Shown piece after piece: positions 19,468-28,507 of a stretch of DNA of 64,000 nt. A program made the translations under genes and the position numbers. The DNA lies in contig NZ_CP006821.1 in assembly GCF_000600085.1 (NCBI RefSeq), forward strand, positions 620,001-684,000. The letters are read 5' to 3'. The notes under the pieces were generated by a model, which saw only the letters and a program-made list of their open reading frames with translations, was not told where the DNA came from and did no database searches. The first letter of the stretch is position 1. Each line of letters opens with the position of its first letter. The stretch is from Helicobacter pylori oki112 (GTDB taxonomy: Bacteria > Campylobacterota > Campylobacteria > Campylobacterales > Helicobacteraceae).

Positions 19468-20771
19468 AGTAACGCTCCAAGAACTCCAAAAACAATCAAA
19501 GGGAGGTTATAGACTAAAAAAGTCGGCACGCATGTGTCATAAATATGATTGTGTTGGTTGTCTGCGTTAAGCCCGCAAGTGGGCCCCATGGTGCTATCGC
19601 TAGCCGGTGAGCCTGCATCGCCTAAAGCTGCGGCTATGCCGATGAGTAAAATCGTAGATTCTATGCTAAAACCTAATTTCGCGCATAAAGGGACATAAAA
19701 CACAGCGATGATAGGAATAGTGCCAAAAGAAGTCCCTATCCCCATAGTGATAAAAAGCCCTACAACAAGCATTAAAAAAGCCCCTAAAAGCTTCCCTTGG
19801 ACTACGCTTGTGATCGCATTCACTAAGCCCTCTATCGCATGCACTTTTTGCAACACTTCTCCAAACCCACTAGCCACTAACATCACAAAAGCGATAAACG
19901 CCATCATCTTCACGCTATCGTCCATTAAAGAGTCTGTTTCTTTAAACTTAATGCCACGGCCTAGTAAGATAATCGCTAACGCTAAAAAGGCGGCTAAGGG
20001 CATCGAATCGGTGGCCAATTGGATCACAAACGCCACGACAATCCCTATAAAAGTCAAGTAGTCATGGTAGTTTAATTGAAGCGAGGCGTAATTTTCTATA
20101 TCAAAAGATTTTTCTTTGTAGTGCCTGGGTTTTTTGTATAGCGTTAATACCGCTAAAAGCAACCCAACAACCATCGCTAACCCCGCTATCCACATCACTC
20201 CTGTGATTTGCGCTATGGTGGTGCTAACGCCATTAGCTTTTAATTGCTCTAAAATGGTGGTTTGAAAGATCAAGCCAAACCCTACAGGAAGCACTAAGTA
20301 GGGGGCTTGCAAGCCAAAGGTTAAAGCGCAAGCGACCGCTCTTCTATCCAATTCTAGCCGGTTCATTAAATGCAAAAGAGGAGGGATTAAAATAGGGATA
20401 AAAGCGATATGCACTGGCACTAAATTTTGCGAAAAACATGCGATGAAAGCGATCAAAAAGCAAAAAGTGGATCGCTTGTAATCCATTAAGCCTATTAATT
20501 TACTCAAAGCGACTTTAATGAGATTGCTTTTAGCGATCGCTACCGCTAAAGCCCCTAAAAGGATGTAGCTTAAAGCGATGTTTAAATTGCCTTTCATGCC
20601 GTCTATCATCACATTAAAACTCTCTGTGATTCCAAGCCCTCCCATAAGCCCTGCTATGAGAGTCGCGCTAATCATAGAAAGCATGACATTGAGCCTTAAA
20701 AGGCTAAGAACGCACATGCAAATGATGGCCACAAAGGCAGGATTGCTCCATACAGAGCTATTTTCTAGCAT
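19458..20771 (-). CDS. NhaC-type Na+/H+ antiporter family protein
   Basis: The 437-residue inner-membrane protein has 11-12 hydrophobic helices. The C-terminal part GDAGSPASDSTMGPTCGLNADNQHNHIYDTCVPTF is distinctive of a family of NhaC-like antiporters or histidine-permease-like carriers. Ion or substrate specificity cannot be read from sequence. It is transcribed upstream of, and slightly overlaps, the MATE gene. Confidence 0.8.
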   Translation of the reverse strand: MLENSSVWSNPAFVAIICMCVLSLLRLNVMLSMISATLIAGLMGGLGITESFNVMIDGMKGNLNIALSYILLGALAVAIAKSNLIKVALSKLIGLMDYKRSTFCFLIAFIACFSQNLVPVHIAFIPILIPPLLHLMNRLELDRRAVACALTFGLQAPYLVLPVGFGLIFQTTILEQLKANGVSTTIAQITGVMWIAGLAMVVGLLLAVLTLYKKPRHYKEKSFDIENYASLQLNYHDYLTFIGIVVAFVIQLATDSMPLAAFLALAIILLGRGIKFKETDSLMDDSVKMMAFIAFVMLVASGFGEVLQKVHAIEGLVNAITSVVQGKLLGAFLMLVVGLFITMGIGTSFGTIPIIAVFYVPLCAKLGFSIESTILLIGIAAALGDAGSPASDSTMGPTCGLNADNQHNHIYDTCVPTFLVYNLPLIVFGVLGALLLG

Positions 20772-20897
20772 TTTTGCTCCTTGTTAAAATAAAGATACCG
20801 TGCAAAAATGATAGAATTTTTGCGCTTGTTTAGCGCAAAAAATTGCATTTACCATGTTTAACCCTTTCTAACCTTAAATTTTAAACTGATTGACTGA

Positions 20898-21777
20898 TTA
20901 AATATAGCGTTTTAACAAATCGTTATAAAAATCAATGCGCCTGTCTCTTAGAAACGGCCACATTCGGCGCACTTCTTCGGTGCGTTCTAAATCAATTTCC
21001 GCATACAAAATCTCTTCTTTATCGCTCGCTTTAGCTAAAAACTCGCCCAAAGCCCCCACCACAAAACTAGAGCCAAAAAAAGTAATGCCCCCCTTAATCG
21101 TGCCGCTAGGATCTAACTCCACGCCCACTCTGTTAGTCGCAATCAAAGGCAAGCCATTAGCGATCGCATGCCCTCTTTGGATCGTCTCCCATGCGTTTTG
21201 CTGACGCTTTTTTTCTTCATTAGAGTCTTCTTCTAAAAACCCTATCGCGCTAGGATAGATTAAAATTTCTGCCCCTTTTAAAGCCATAATCCTTGCTGCT
21301 TCAGGATACCACTGATCCCAGCACACCATAAGCCCTAATTTCCCCACGCTTGTAGTGATAGGCTCAAAGCCCAAATCCCCCGGCGTGAAATAAAATTTTT
21401 CATAAAATCCTGGGTCATCAGGAATGTGCATTTTGCGATACACTCCAGCGATTGATCCATCTTTTTCAAACACAACAGCGCTATTGTGATACAACCCTTT
21501 AGTGCGCTTTTCAAACAAAGAAGCGATAAGCACCACTTGAAATTTTTGAGCTAAAGCGCTAAAAAAAGCCTTATCTTCTTCAAAATATTCGCCCAAATCA
21601 AAAAATTTAGGGTTTTCGCTCTGGCAAAAATAACTATAAGGGTTCAATTCTTGCAACACCACCAAATTGGTCTTAGGGTGTTTTTTTAGCGCTTGTTCAA
21701 GCAAGTTCGCTGTATGCTCTATGGTTTTTTTTTCTAGAGCCGCAATAAGCATGCTGGAGGACGCTCGCACAAATCAT
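20898..21777 (-). CDS. aguB: N-carbamoylputrescine amidase, N-terminal frameshift at an A9 tract
   Basis: The nitrilase-fold hydrolase carries the Glu-Lys-Cys triad: Glu in LVVLQEL, Lys in YRKMHIP and Cys in LMVCWDQWYPE. AguB releases putrescine from N-carbamoylputrescine. The main frame starts at GTG 21770 or ATG 21752 and lacks the first beta strand. ATG 21777, in another frame, encodes the family-like LQHAYCGSR and then meets nine A residues (21725-21733, minus strand). Eight A residues would join the frames. So the gene looks off or truncated here. Confidence 0.8.
21725..21733 (-). repeat. A9 homopolymer at the aguB frameshift
   Basis: Nine T on the plus strand (nine A in the coding strand) lie exactly where the family-like N-terminal frame and the main aguB frame part company. 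Confidence 0.9.
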
Positions 21778-21780
21778 TTT

Positions 21781-21927
21781 TCACTCTTCTTCATAATCAG
21801 AGTTATAGTCTTCATAATCGTCATCATCATAGACATTCTTATAATCCCCATACTCTTCATCTTCTTCTTCAAAGCCCTCTAATTCTTCTTCTTCAAAATC
21901 TTCCAATTCGTCTTCGTAATCTTTCAT
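21781..21927 (-). CDS. very acidic mini-protein
   Basis: The 48-residue protein is made almost wholly of Glu, Asp and Tyr (for example FEEEELEGFEEEDEEYGDY). ATG 21927 is chosen because AAGGA lies six bases upstream; the frame is open to 21984. It sits between tcdA and aguB on the same strand, with its TGA just before the aguB ATG. The function is unknown; an intrinsically disordered polyanion is all the sequence shows. Confidence 0.7.
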   Translation of the reverse strand: MKDYEDELEDFEEEELEGFEEEDEEYGDYKNVYDDDDYEDYNSDYEEE

Positions 21928-21955
21928 TCCACTTCCTTTCATTGTTGATAATATC

Positions 21956-22615
21956 TTATTTAATAATGTCTTGCACGACTTCACTCGCTATTTGCAAACC
22001 AAAACTCGCTGTAACCGCATTAAAACTCCCAAGCTCTATGCAATGCGGAATTTCAGGGCTAAAAACCACTTTAAAATCCCCTTTAAAACGGCGTTTTTTT
22101 AAAAAATCCCTAAATTTACGCCCGAATTTATCGCCATAGCTTTCCCACACGCTCCTTACTTGGATGTGTTTAGGGTTCAAGCGTTTCGCGCTCCCCATAG
22201 AGCTGATAAATTTCCCGTAAGCGAAATTTTGACACTTTATCGCTAAGCTTGTTTTAATAGGCAAATCGTCCATGCAATCTAAAATGTAATCATAATCTCT
22301 AAAATTAAATGAATTTAAAAACGCTTCATCTATATGCAAATTCAAAGCTTGAATGCCCTTATAGAGATCTTGCAACACCAACACTTTAGATTCTCCTATC
22401 CTTTCTGAGCCAATCTGGCGGTTTTGATTGGTAACATCAAACACATCTTTGTCAATGATAGTGATTTGCCCTATCCCCACACGATACAAAGCGTCTAGTG
22501 CAAAGCCCCCAACGCCCCCCACACCACAGATTAAAACCCTTTGTTGGCGGATTTTTTCAAAATCGTTTTTAAACAACCACCTTATGCGCGTGAATCTATC
22601 TATGGGTTCAGACAA
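21956..22615 (-). CDS. tcdA: tRNA threonylcarbamoyladenosine dehydratase
   Basis: The 219-residue ThiF/MoeB-like E1-fold enzyme has the Rossmann motif GVGGVGGFAL (about 31-40), DKDVFDVTNQNRQ and a conserved DCMDD (about 112-116). This combination and the opening DRFTRIRWLF match TcdA (CsdL), which cyclises t6A37 in ANN-decoding tRNAs to ct6A using ATP. MoeB and ThiF are alternatives, but there is no adjacent sulfur-carrier gene. Confidence 0.85.
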   Translation of the reverse strand: MSEPIDRFTRIRWLFKNDFEKIRQQRVLICGVGGVGGFALDALYRVGIGQITIIDKDVFDVTNQNRQIGSERIGESKVLVLQDLYKGIQALNLHIDEAFLNSFNFRDYDYILDCMDDLPIKTSLAIKCQNFAYGKFISSMGSAKRLNPKHIQVRSVWESYGDKFGRKFRDFLKKRRFKGDFKVVFSPEIPHCIELGSFNAVTASFGLQIASEVVQDIIK

Positions 22616-22667
22616 TCTTTAGCCTTCAATAAAAATAGTGCTTTTATTGTATCGTAGTTTAAAAAAT

Positions 22668-22907
22668 CTAAGACAAAAATTTTTGAATCTTCTTAGCCTT
22701 ATGCATTTGTGATTGCAGTTCTTCTTTTTCTTTTTCTAATAATTCAATGCTTTGGGCTATCATTTCCTTAAGGCTTAAAAGCGTGTCTAAATCCAAGCTT
22801 TTTATTTGTTCTAAAGAAAGGCGCTCTATCAATGAAAAGGCGAGTTTAGAATCTTTTTTAACAAGAGCGATTTTAAAGGAATCTAATAACATGTTAGGCG
22901 AGTTCAT
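22668..22907 (-). CDS. FliT-like flagellar chaperone candidate
   Basis: The 79-residue, wholly helical protein overlaps the 3' end of fliS by 14 bases. Position after fliD-fliS, small size and a C-terminal coiled region (LLEKEKEELQSQMHKAKK) fit FliT, the FliD chaperone, whose sequence is poorly conserved. The assignment is by context, not by motif. Confidence 0.6.
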   Translation of the reverse strand: MNSPNMLLDSFKIALVKKDSKLAFSLIERLSLEQIKSLDLDTLLSLKEMIAQSIELLEKEKEELQSQMHKAKKIQKFLS

Positions 22908-23274
22908 CTGAATGGATTTCCCTCCATGCTTCTAACAACCCCCTAGCCACATTCAACACCAAATCAATCTTACTCGCATCATTTTCCACATTCGCCTGCG
23001 TTAAAACTTTGATTTGATGGGTGTATAAGCCTGTAAGATACACCGCCACTTCCCCCCCTTTTTCATAATCTAAAATATTCAACAATTCTGTGAAAATATC
23101 CGTAACCCTGTTAATATAATAAATCTTTTTTTCAATGTCTTCATTTTCAATACAGCGTTTGGCTTGCGAAGAAAATCTTAAAATCCCTTCATAAAGCATT
23201 TCAATGAGTTTTGCCGGGGACTCCACACTCACTCGGTTATGCTGGTAGGCTTGATAAGCGTTAGCGTATTGCAT
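22894..23274 (-). CDS. fliS: flagellin chaperone FliS
   Basis: The 126-residue export chaperone binds flagellin C-termini and prevents early polymerisation. The N-terminal AYQHNRVSVESPAKLIEMLYEGILRF region is the FliS signature, and the protein is all helical and of normal length. It lies 41 bases after fliD. ATG is preceded by AAAGGAAC. Confidence 0.95.
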   Translation of the reverse strand: MQYANAYQAYQHNRVSVESPAKLIEMLYEGILRFSSQAKRCIENEDIEKKIYYINRVTDIFTELLNILDYEKGGEVAVYLTGLYTHQIKVLTQANVENDASKIDLVLNVARGLLEAWREIHSDELA

Positions 23275-23315
23275 AATGTTCCTTTATCCTTTAAAATTGA
23301 TAATTCTTGGTTTTT

Positions 23316-25373
23316 TTAATTCTTTTTAGCCGCCGCTTGATCGATCATCATTTGCACGGAATTGAATTTTTGATTGGCTTTAGAAATTTGGCTATCATAA
23401 GCCGCAAAGCGTTCCGCCATGATGTTGTAGCGGGTTTTTAAAAGCTCTTGAGCGCTTTCTTTGTCTTTGGTTAAGCTTTTAGCGTCTCTGTCTAGGGAAT
23501 CTTCATAAATCTTTAATTTAGCGTTCCCTCCATCTATGAGGTTGGCGATGACTTGATTGAATTTAGAAAAAATGCCCTCTTGGTGGATTTCTCTGCCCCC
23601 CATATCCTTGCTATCGCTCCCATAGAAAAAATCTTGAGTCGCTTTAGGATTAGAATTTAAGGCACTACTCAATTTAGCCTCATCTAAACTCATCACGCCC
23701 TTATCGTCCAAACTAAGCCCGTATTTCATCAAGCTTTCTACCCCATTGTCCGTATGCACGCTATAAGAAAACACATTATTAAGAGAAGATCGAATCGCGC
23801 GAATATCGCCCACGCCGTTAAAAATCCCAGCGATTTTAGTGTCAGCATCATAACGAGTGTCTTCATCTAGTTTAGGGATAAGCTCATTATAGGCTTTGAC
23901 AAATTCTTTAAGGCTGTCTATAATGGCTTGATTGTCCCTGCTCACGCTAATAATGGCAGGTTTATTAGGCTCTGTGGTTTGCTCTAAAGTGATATTAACC
24001 CCGCTAATCACATCATTGACCTCATTAGTGGGGCGTGTGATGCTCACCCCATTATAAGTGAATTCTGAATCGCTCGCTTTTTGCAAATTCTTAGACATAA
24101 AAAGCGTGTCTTGTGAAGCTTCATAAGATTGCACCATACCAGCGCTCAAACCCAAATCCTTCAAACTGGCCTTGCCTAAAGCGTCCTCGCCCTTAATGGT
24201 GAGCATTCCGGTTTTAGAATTGATCACAAGCTTGCCTTCGGCGTTTTTAAACGCATTCAAGCCTTCTTTAGCGTTGATCGCTTGAATGATAGCGTCTGTG
24301 TTTTCTTCGCTGGTGTTGCCCTCTTTGGTTAAAGCGCTCAAATCCAGTTTTTGGCCATTCAAGCTAATCACCCCTTCTAATTTACCCTCTTTTATGGTGC
24401 GAGAGCTTTTTAACAAATCGCTTTCTTGGGTGGTGGTTTGCAAAAACCCAAGCTCTTTAGCCTTGCTCCCTTTAATTTCAATGTTTCCCCCACGCCTGTC
24501 ATTAATGATTAAAGATTCCCCCCCATGAAGAGTGTCTATGGAAATATCCCCATTAGCGATCAAATCTTTAAAATTAGGGTCATTTTCTAAAGCCTGCTCC
24601 ATCGCTTTTTGGATCGCGGTGTTTTTTTGTTTGATAGAAGCGCTTTCAGGGAGTTCTAGCATGATGGGGACTTCATGCATGTTCCCATCAGCCCCCTTTA
24701 AATTCAAACTCACTTCACTTTTTCCGCTTCCATCAACCCCCAAAGAAAGGGCGTTCTTGTTAGTGAGCGTGGATTGGAGGTGTGAGCCAAAATAGATGCG
24801 GTTGTCTTCGCCGGTGTTTTTGGTATTCACCATTAATTGGTAGGGGTCATTCCCTCCTGTTTTCATCACAATGCCCATCACTTCGCCGTTGGTAGCGTCC
24901 GTGATGCTTTGAGCCACATCGCCTAAAGTCATTCCTGCTTTAATATTAACGGCGTAGTCCTTGTTTTGCGTGTAAAATTTGAGCGTGGTATCCACTTGGC
25001 TAAAAATATCATCTCTTGAAGAAAATTTCGCTCCTAATTCGTTAATATCGCCTTGCGCTAAATTTTGCACATCCACCTTAATATCTTGGATAGGCACGCC
25101 AGCCCCCACGCTCGCGCTCAACGCATCGCCTGTAACATTGCTTTTTCGGCTGATATAAGTGGAATAATCTGAAAGCGTTTTAACCGGGCCTTTTAGAGAT
25201 GAAAGGAGCGTTTTAATTTCTACAAGGGCTTTTTGCTTTTCAACATTTTGCTCCATTTTCTTGTCTAAGGGGGCGATTAACGCTTTTTCATCAGCGTCCT
25301 TAAGCTTGTCAATCACATCGTAATTCAAAACCTTACTGCCAAGCCCTAATGAGCTTAATGAACCTATTGCCAT
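23316..25373 (-). CDS. fliD: flagellar filament cap protein FliD
   Basis: The 685-residue hook-associated protein 2 caps the filament and directs flagellin insertion. The N-terminal helical FliD_N region (LGLGSKVLNYDVIDKLKDADE) and the C-terminal coiled FliD_C region (from about residue 430, ending in a helical SQISKANQKFNSVQMMIDQ) frame a variable exposed middle. The length is typical for H. pylori. It lies downstream of flaG in the same operon. Confidence 0.97.
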   Translation of the reverse strand: MAIGSLSSLGLGSKVLNYDVIDKLKDADEKALIAPLDKKMEQNVEKQKALVEIKTLLSSLKGPVKTLSDYSTYISRKSNVTGDALSASVGAGVPIQDIKVDVQNLAQGDINELGAKFSSRDDIFSQVDTTLKFYTQNKDYAVNIKAGMTLGDVAQSITDATNGEVMGIVMKTGGNDPYQLMVNTKNTGEDNRIYFGSHLQSTLTNKNALSLGVDGSGKSEVSLNLKGADGNMHEVPIMLELPESASIKQKNTAIQKAMEQALENDPNFKDLIANGDISIDTLHGGESLIINDRRGGNIEIKGSKAKELGFLQTTTQESDLLKSSRTIKEGKLEGVISLNGQKLDLSALTKEGNTSEENTDAIIQAINAKEGLNAFKNAEGKLVINSKTGMLTIKGEDALGKASLKDLGLSAGMVQSYEASQDTLFMSKNLQKASDSEFTYNGVSITRPTNEVNDVISGVNITLEQTTEPNKPAIISVSRDNQAIIDSLKEFVKAYNELIPKLDEDTRYDADTKIAGIFNGVGDIRAIRSSLNNVFSYSVHTDNGVESLMKYGLSLDDKGVMSLDEAKLSSALNSNPKATQDFFYGSDSKDMGGREIHQEGIFSKFNQVIANLIDGGNAKLKIYEDSLDRDAKSLTKDKESAQELLKTRYNIMAERFAAYDSQISKANQKFNSVQMMIDQAAAKKN

Positions 25374-25389
25374 GTTTTACCTCTAATGT

Positions 25390-25749
25390 TTAGCCTCTTT
25401 TATCAAAGATAATGCCTATCACATCGCGCATTCTTTGCATAAGCTCCACGGCTTCTTTAGAGGGTATTTCTCTTATCACCTTATCCCCATTAGCGTCTTT
25501 GACTGAAACCACTAACCCTTTGATCGTATCGTTATAACTAAAATTAATATCCGTGCCAATGCGTTTCATTTCTTCGTTCAGACGCTCGCTCAATAATTCT
25601 AGTTTGGGTTTGTATTGATCAGGGTCTATTGTTGTCTTGGATTCATCAATAGTGTTTATAGTGTTTGCGCGACTGATCTCTTTTGTGGGGGTTGTTTGAA
25701 CGCTTGTGTGAGATGTGGGAATCCCAATCCCTTGAACTTCATTGACCAT
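25390..25749 (-). CDS. flaG: FlaG-family flagellar protein
   Basis: The 119-residue protein has the C-terminal FlaG domain (FSYNDTIKGLVVSVKDANGDKVIREIPSKEAVELMQRMRDVIG), linked to control of filament length, after a Thr/Ser-rich N-terminal half. ATG 25749 is chosen with GGAGG five bases upstream. It opens the flaG-fliD-fliS operon behind a sigma-28 promoter. Confidence 0.92.
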   Translation of the reverse strand: MVNEVQGIGIPTSHTSVQTTPTKEISRANTINTIDESKTTIDPDQYKPKLELLSERLNEEMKRIGTDINFSYNDTIKGLVVSVKDANGDKVIREIPSKEAVELMQRMRDVIGIIFDKRG

Positions 25750-25817
25750 AAAAACCTCCAAATTTTTCCATGCCTACAAGTATAGTGATTTATTTGTTTG
25801 CATAAACTCTTTAGCCA

Positions 25818-25843
25818 ATATCGGCAATAAAAATGATTTGTTA
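25818..25843 (-). promoter_or_regulatory. sigma-28 (FliA) promoter for flaG-fliD-fliS
   Basis: On the minus strand a TAAC (-35-like) is followed after 14 bases by GCCGATAT, a near-perfect sigma-28 -10 box. It lies about 70 bases before the flaG ATG, as expected for a late flagellar operon. Confidence 0.78.
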
Positions 25844-25847
25844 AATC

Positions 25848-27050
25848 TTAATTGCGCGCGATGAGTTCTAAGGGGTTGATGTGTTTTTCTCTCATGGTAA
25901 CTTCAAAGCCCAAGCGTTGATCAATGCGCCCTAAAACATAGCCTTTTTGGATCCGCATGCCGCTTTTAATGGTGGGGGCGATTTTATCCAATTGAGAATA
26001 AATCGTGCGGATGCCGTTTTTATGCTCAATGATAACGACTTTTTTAAGCATGTTGATTTCTTTAGCGAACACGATTTTCCCGTCCAAAACATTACGCACC
26101 AAAGCGTTTGGGGTTTTTGACACTAGCGTAATAGACTCGCTAAAAATTTTTAAATTATAAACCGGGTCAATATAGGGGCCAAATTTTTGCACCACTTCAT
26201 AATCATTCAAAGGGGCGATCGTTTTTGGCCCGTTATAGCTCGTGGTGTTGATATTTTGATAAGAGCTCGCTACTTGTTTGACTTCTAAGGCTTGAGAAGA
26301 TTTTTTCAAACTGACTTTTTCTTCATTTTCTCTGTTTTGTTTGATGATATTCAAGCGTTTTAAAAGGGCGTTTAAATTCTGGCGCTCTTTTTCTAAAAGG
26401 GTTAGGCGTTGGTTATAGATCGCATAATCTTTTTGCATGCTTAAAATGAGCTTATCTTGTTCGGTTTTCAAGGATTTTAAGGTTACTTCACGATTTTTTT
26501 GCTCGTCTATGACAGATGAGATTTTTTGAATGCTGCTTTTGACTTTTAAGGCTTGCGTATTGAGTTCCTTTTCTTCTTGGCTTAGTTGCGACATTTTAGA
26601 CAGAGTGTTTTGGTGCAAGTTTTCAAACGCTACTTGTAAAATCACATCATTAGAAGAGGCTAAATTCTGCCCCTTTAAGGCTTGTGAAAAAAGAAAATCC
26701 TCTAAAAGCGTATCAAAGACCCTCTTTTGTAAAAATGATCGTTGTTTTTGCAAATGATCTAAAGACTTGCGGTAGTTGGTTAGGACTTTTTCTTGCGCCA
26801 AACTTTCGTTACGATTTTTTTCAAGACTCTTTTTTAAAGCGATCATTTGGCGCTCCATCTCAGCTTTTTGAAGCTCTTTAGAGCGGATCGCTTCGCCCAA
26901 AGAACTCAAACGGCTGTTCAATTGGTTTTTTTCTTCATGGGTTTTTTTCAAAAGGGTTTCTTTGTGCTGGATATCTTTAGCAATATCGCTCACTTTTTGC
27001 GTGTTAGCTGATAGTAAGGTGGCTAATAAAAATATTCCTAATTTATACAT
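25848..27050 (-). CDS. EnvC-like murein hydrolase activator
   Basis: The 400-residue exported protein has a signal peptide (about 1-15), a very long coiled coil (about 20-260) and a C-terminal LytM/M23 domain (about 285-400). The domain lacks the zinc ligands (the usual HxH position reads FEV), as in EnvC and NlpD, which activate amidases rather than cut peptidoglycan themselves. It directly follows ftsX, matching the FtsEX-EnvC module; AmiA in this window is a possible target. Confidence 0.85.
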   Translation of the reverse strand: MYKLGIFLLATLLSANTQKVSDIAKDIQHKETLLKKTHEEKNQLNSRLSSLGEAIRSKELQKAEMERQMIALKKSLEKNRNESLAQEKVLTNYRKSLDHLQKQRSFLQKRVFDTLLEDFLFSQALKGQNLASSNDVILQVAFENLHQNTLSKMSQLSQEEKELNTQALKVKSSIQKISSVIDEQKNREVTLKSLKTEQDKLILSMQKDYAIYNQRLTLLEKERQNLNALLKRLNIIKQNRENEEKVSLKKSSQALEVKQVASSYQNINTTSYNGPKTIAPLNDYEVVQKFGPYIDPVYNLKIFSESITLVSKTPNALVRNVLDGKIVFAKEINMLKKVVIIEHKNGIRTIYSQLDKIAPTIKSGMRIQKGYVLGRIDQRLGFEVTMREKHINPLELIARN

Positions 27051-27849
27051 GTCTAGTCCTCCAAGCTACAAGTAAAACAGAAACAAATGAGACTACAAGG
27101 CTAAAAAGCAGTCCCCATAAAAAATGGTTTAAAACAAACGCGCCTCCTATAATACCCAAAGTATCCATCGTTTTTTCAAAACCTTTTTGCGAAGTGATAT
27201 AAAGCATGAGCATGGGGGCTAAAAAACTAGCGATTAGAGAATCCATTAAAGCTATTTTATACAAAAACCCGTTTTTAAAAGACACCGAAGCCCCTAATAA
27301 ATCCATGATTTCTAACCTCTCATGGTATTGATAGATCCAGATGCGGACTTGCTTAAACATCAATAAAACCGATAAAACAAAGACCACTAACGCAAAGATA
27401 TAGACCGCTGCTTTAATAAAACTCAAGAGATCATACACTTGCATGTAAGTTTTGGCAAAGACTTCAACTTTTTGAACGCCAGGGATTTTGAGCAATTTTT
27501 CTTTAATGTTTTCTAAACGCTCTTGAGTGGGGAATGTGGAAAGTTGTAAAGAATAAAAAAAGGGTAAATTTTTTTTTAATTCCTTAAGCCCGTCTGTGCC
27601 TAAAGTTTTTTGAAGAGGCTCTAAAGAATAATTAGGATCAATTTCTTTTAACGCTATGATTTCGTTAAAATTTTGACGCAACAATTCCAAGCTTAATTTT
27701 TGCGTGCTGGCTAACACGACCGAATAATCTTCAATCAATTTTTTTTCTTTCTGTTCGATCGCTTGATTGATAAATAACACACACTCCAAGCTAAACAATA
27801 ACGCTACTAGGGGAATGATAAAGGCTAAATGCTTTTTAAGAGTATTCAT
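27043..27849 (-). CDS. ftsX: cell division protein FtsX
   Basis: This ABC-transporter-like permease partners FtsE. There are four membrane segments, with the first near the N-terminus, a periplasmic domain (about residues 35-150) and three more segments toward the C-terminus. ATG 27849 is preferred over ATG 27861 because GGGGAAG lies just before it. It overlaps ftsE upstream and the EnvC-like gene downstream by a few bases, so translation is coupled. Confidence 0.92.
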   Translation of the reverse strand: MNTLKKHLAFIIPLVALLFSLECVLFINQAIEQKEKKLIEDYSVVLASTQKLSLELLRQNFNEIIALKEIDPNYSLEPLQKTLGTDGLKELKKNLPFFYSLQLSTFPTQERLENIKEKLLKIPGVQKVEVFAKTYMQVYDLLSFIKAAVYIFALVVFVLSVLLMFKQVRIWIYQYHERLEIMDLLGASVSFKNGFLYKIALMDSLIASFLAPMLMLYITSQKGFEKTMDTLGIIGGAFVLNHFLWGLLFSLVVSFVSVLLVAWRTRHV

Positions 27850-28507
27850 AAACTTCCCCATCTTCTATGTAAAATTTTCGGTGATAAGCGCTAAAATTTT
27901 TAGGGAATTTGTGCGTAACCACCACGATCGTAGCGTTTAATTGCGTGTTCATGCCCCTTAATAGGCTCCAGATTTTATCGCTAGAATAATCGTCTAAATT
28001 CCCGGTAGGCTCATCGGCTAAAATGAGTTCAGGGCAGTTCGCCATAGCCCTAGCCATAGCCACTCGCTGTTGTTCGCCCCCGCTGAGCTCTTTGGGGTAG
28101 CGGTTAGCCTTATGGCGTAAATCAATATGCCCTAAAAGTTTTTCTAGCTGCAAATGGCATTCTTCTTTTTTAACGCCACAAATCACCATGGGCAGTTTGA
28201 TGTTTTGCTCAATCGTGTAATCTTGGATCAATTTATAATCTTGGAAAACCACGCCAATATTTTTACGCAAATCCAAAATCGTTGCTTTTGAAGCGTTGTT
28301 CATGTTGATGTTGCAAACTTCTAATTTACCGCTAAAAAGTTTTAAATCCCCATAAAACGATCGCAAAAGCGTGCTTTTACCGCTCCCGCTAGGCCCTGAA
28401 ATGAACACAAAATCCTTGCGTTTGATGCGTAAATTAGCATGCTTGATGACCGGTTCATTTTGCTGGTATTGTAAGCATAGATTGTTCGCTGCGATGATCA
28501 CACTCAT
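27836..28507 (-). CDS. ftsE: cell division ATP-binding protein FtsE
   Basis: The 223-residue ABC ATPase has Walker A GPSGSGKS (38-45), signature LSGGEQQR, Walker [12 protein letters not shown] and a switch His (VVTHKF). Together with FtsX it gates periplasmic murein hydrolase activity at the septum. The 5' end overlaps trmB by about 53 bases. Confidence 0.96.
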   Translation of the reverse strand: MSVIIAANNLCLQYQQNEPVIKHANLRIKRKDFVFISGPSGSGKSTLLRSFYGDLKLFSGKLEVCNINMNNASKATILDLRKNIGVVFQDYKLIQDYTIEQNIKLPMVICGVKKEECHLQLEKLLGHIDLRHKANRYPKELSGGEQQRVAMARAMANCPELILADEPTGNLDDYSSDKIWSLLRGMNTQLNATIVVVTHKFPKNFSAYHRKFYIEDGEVYEYS

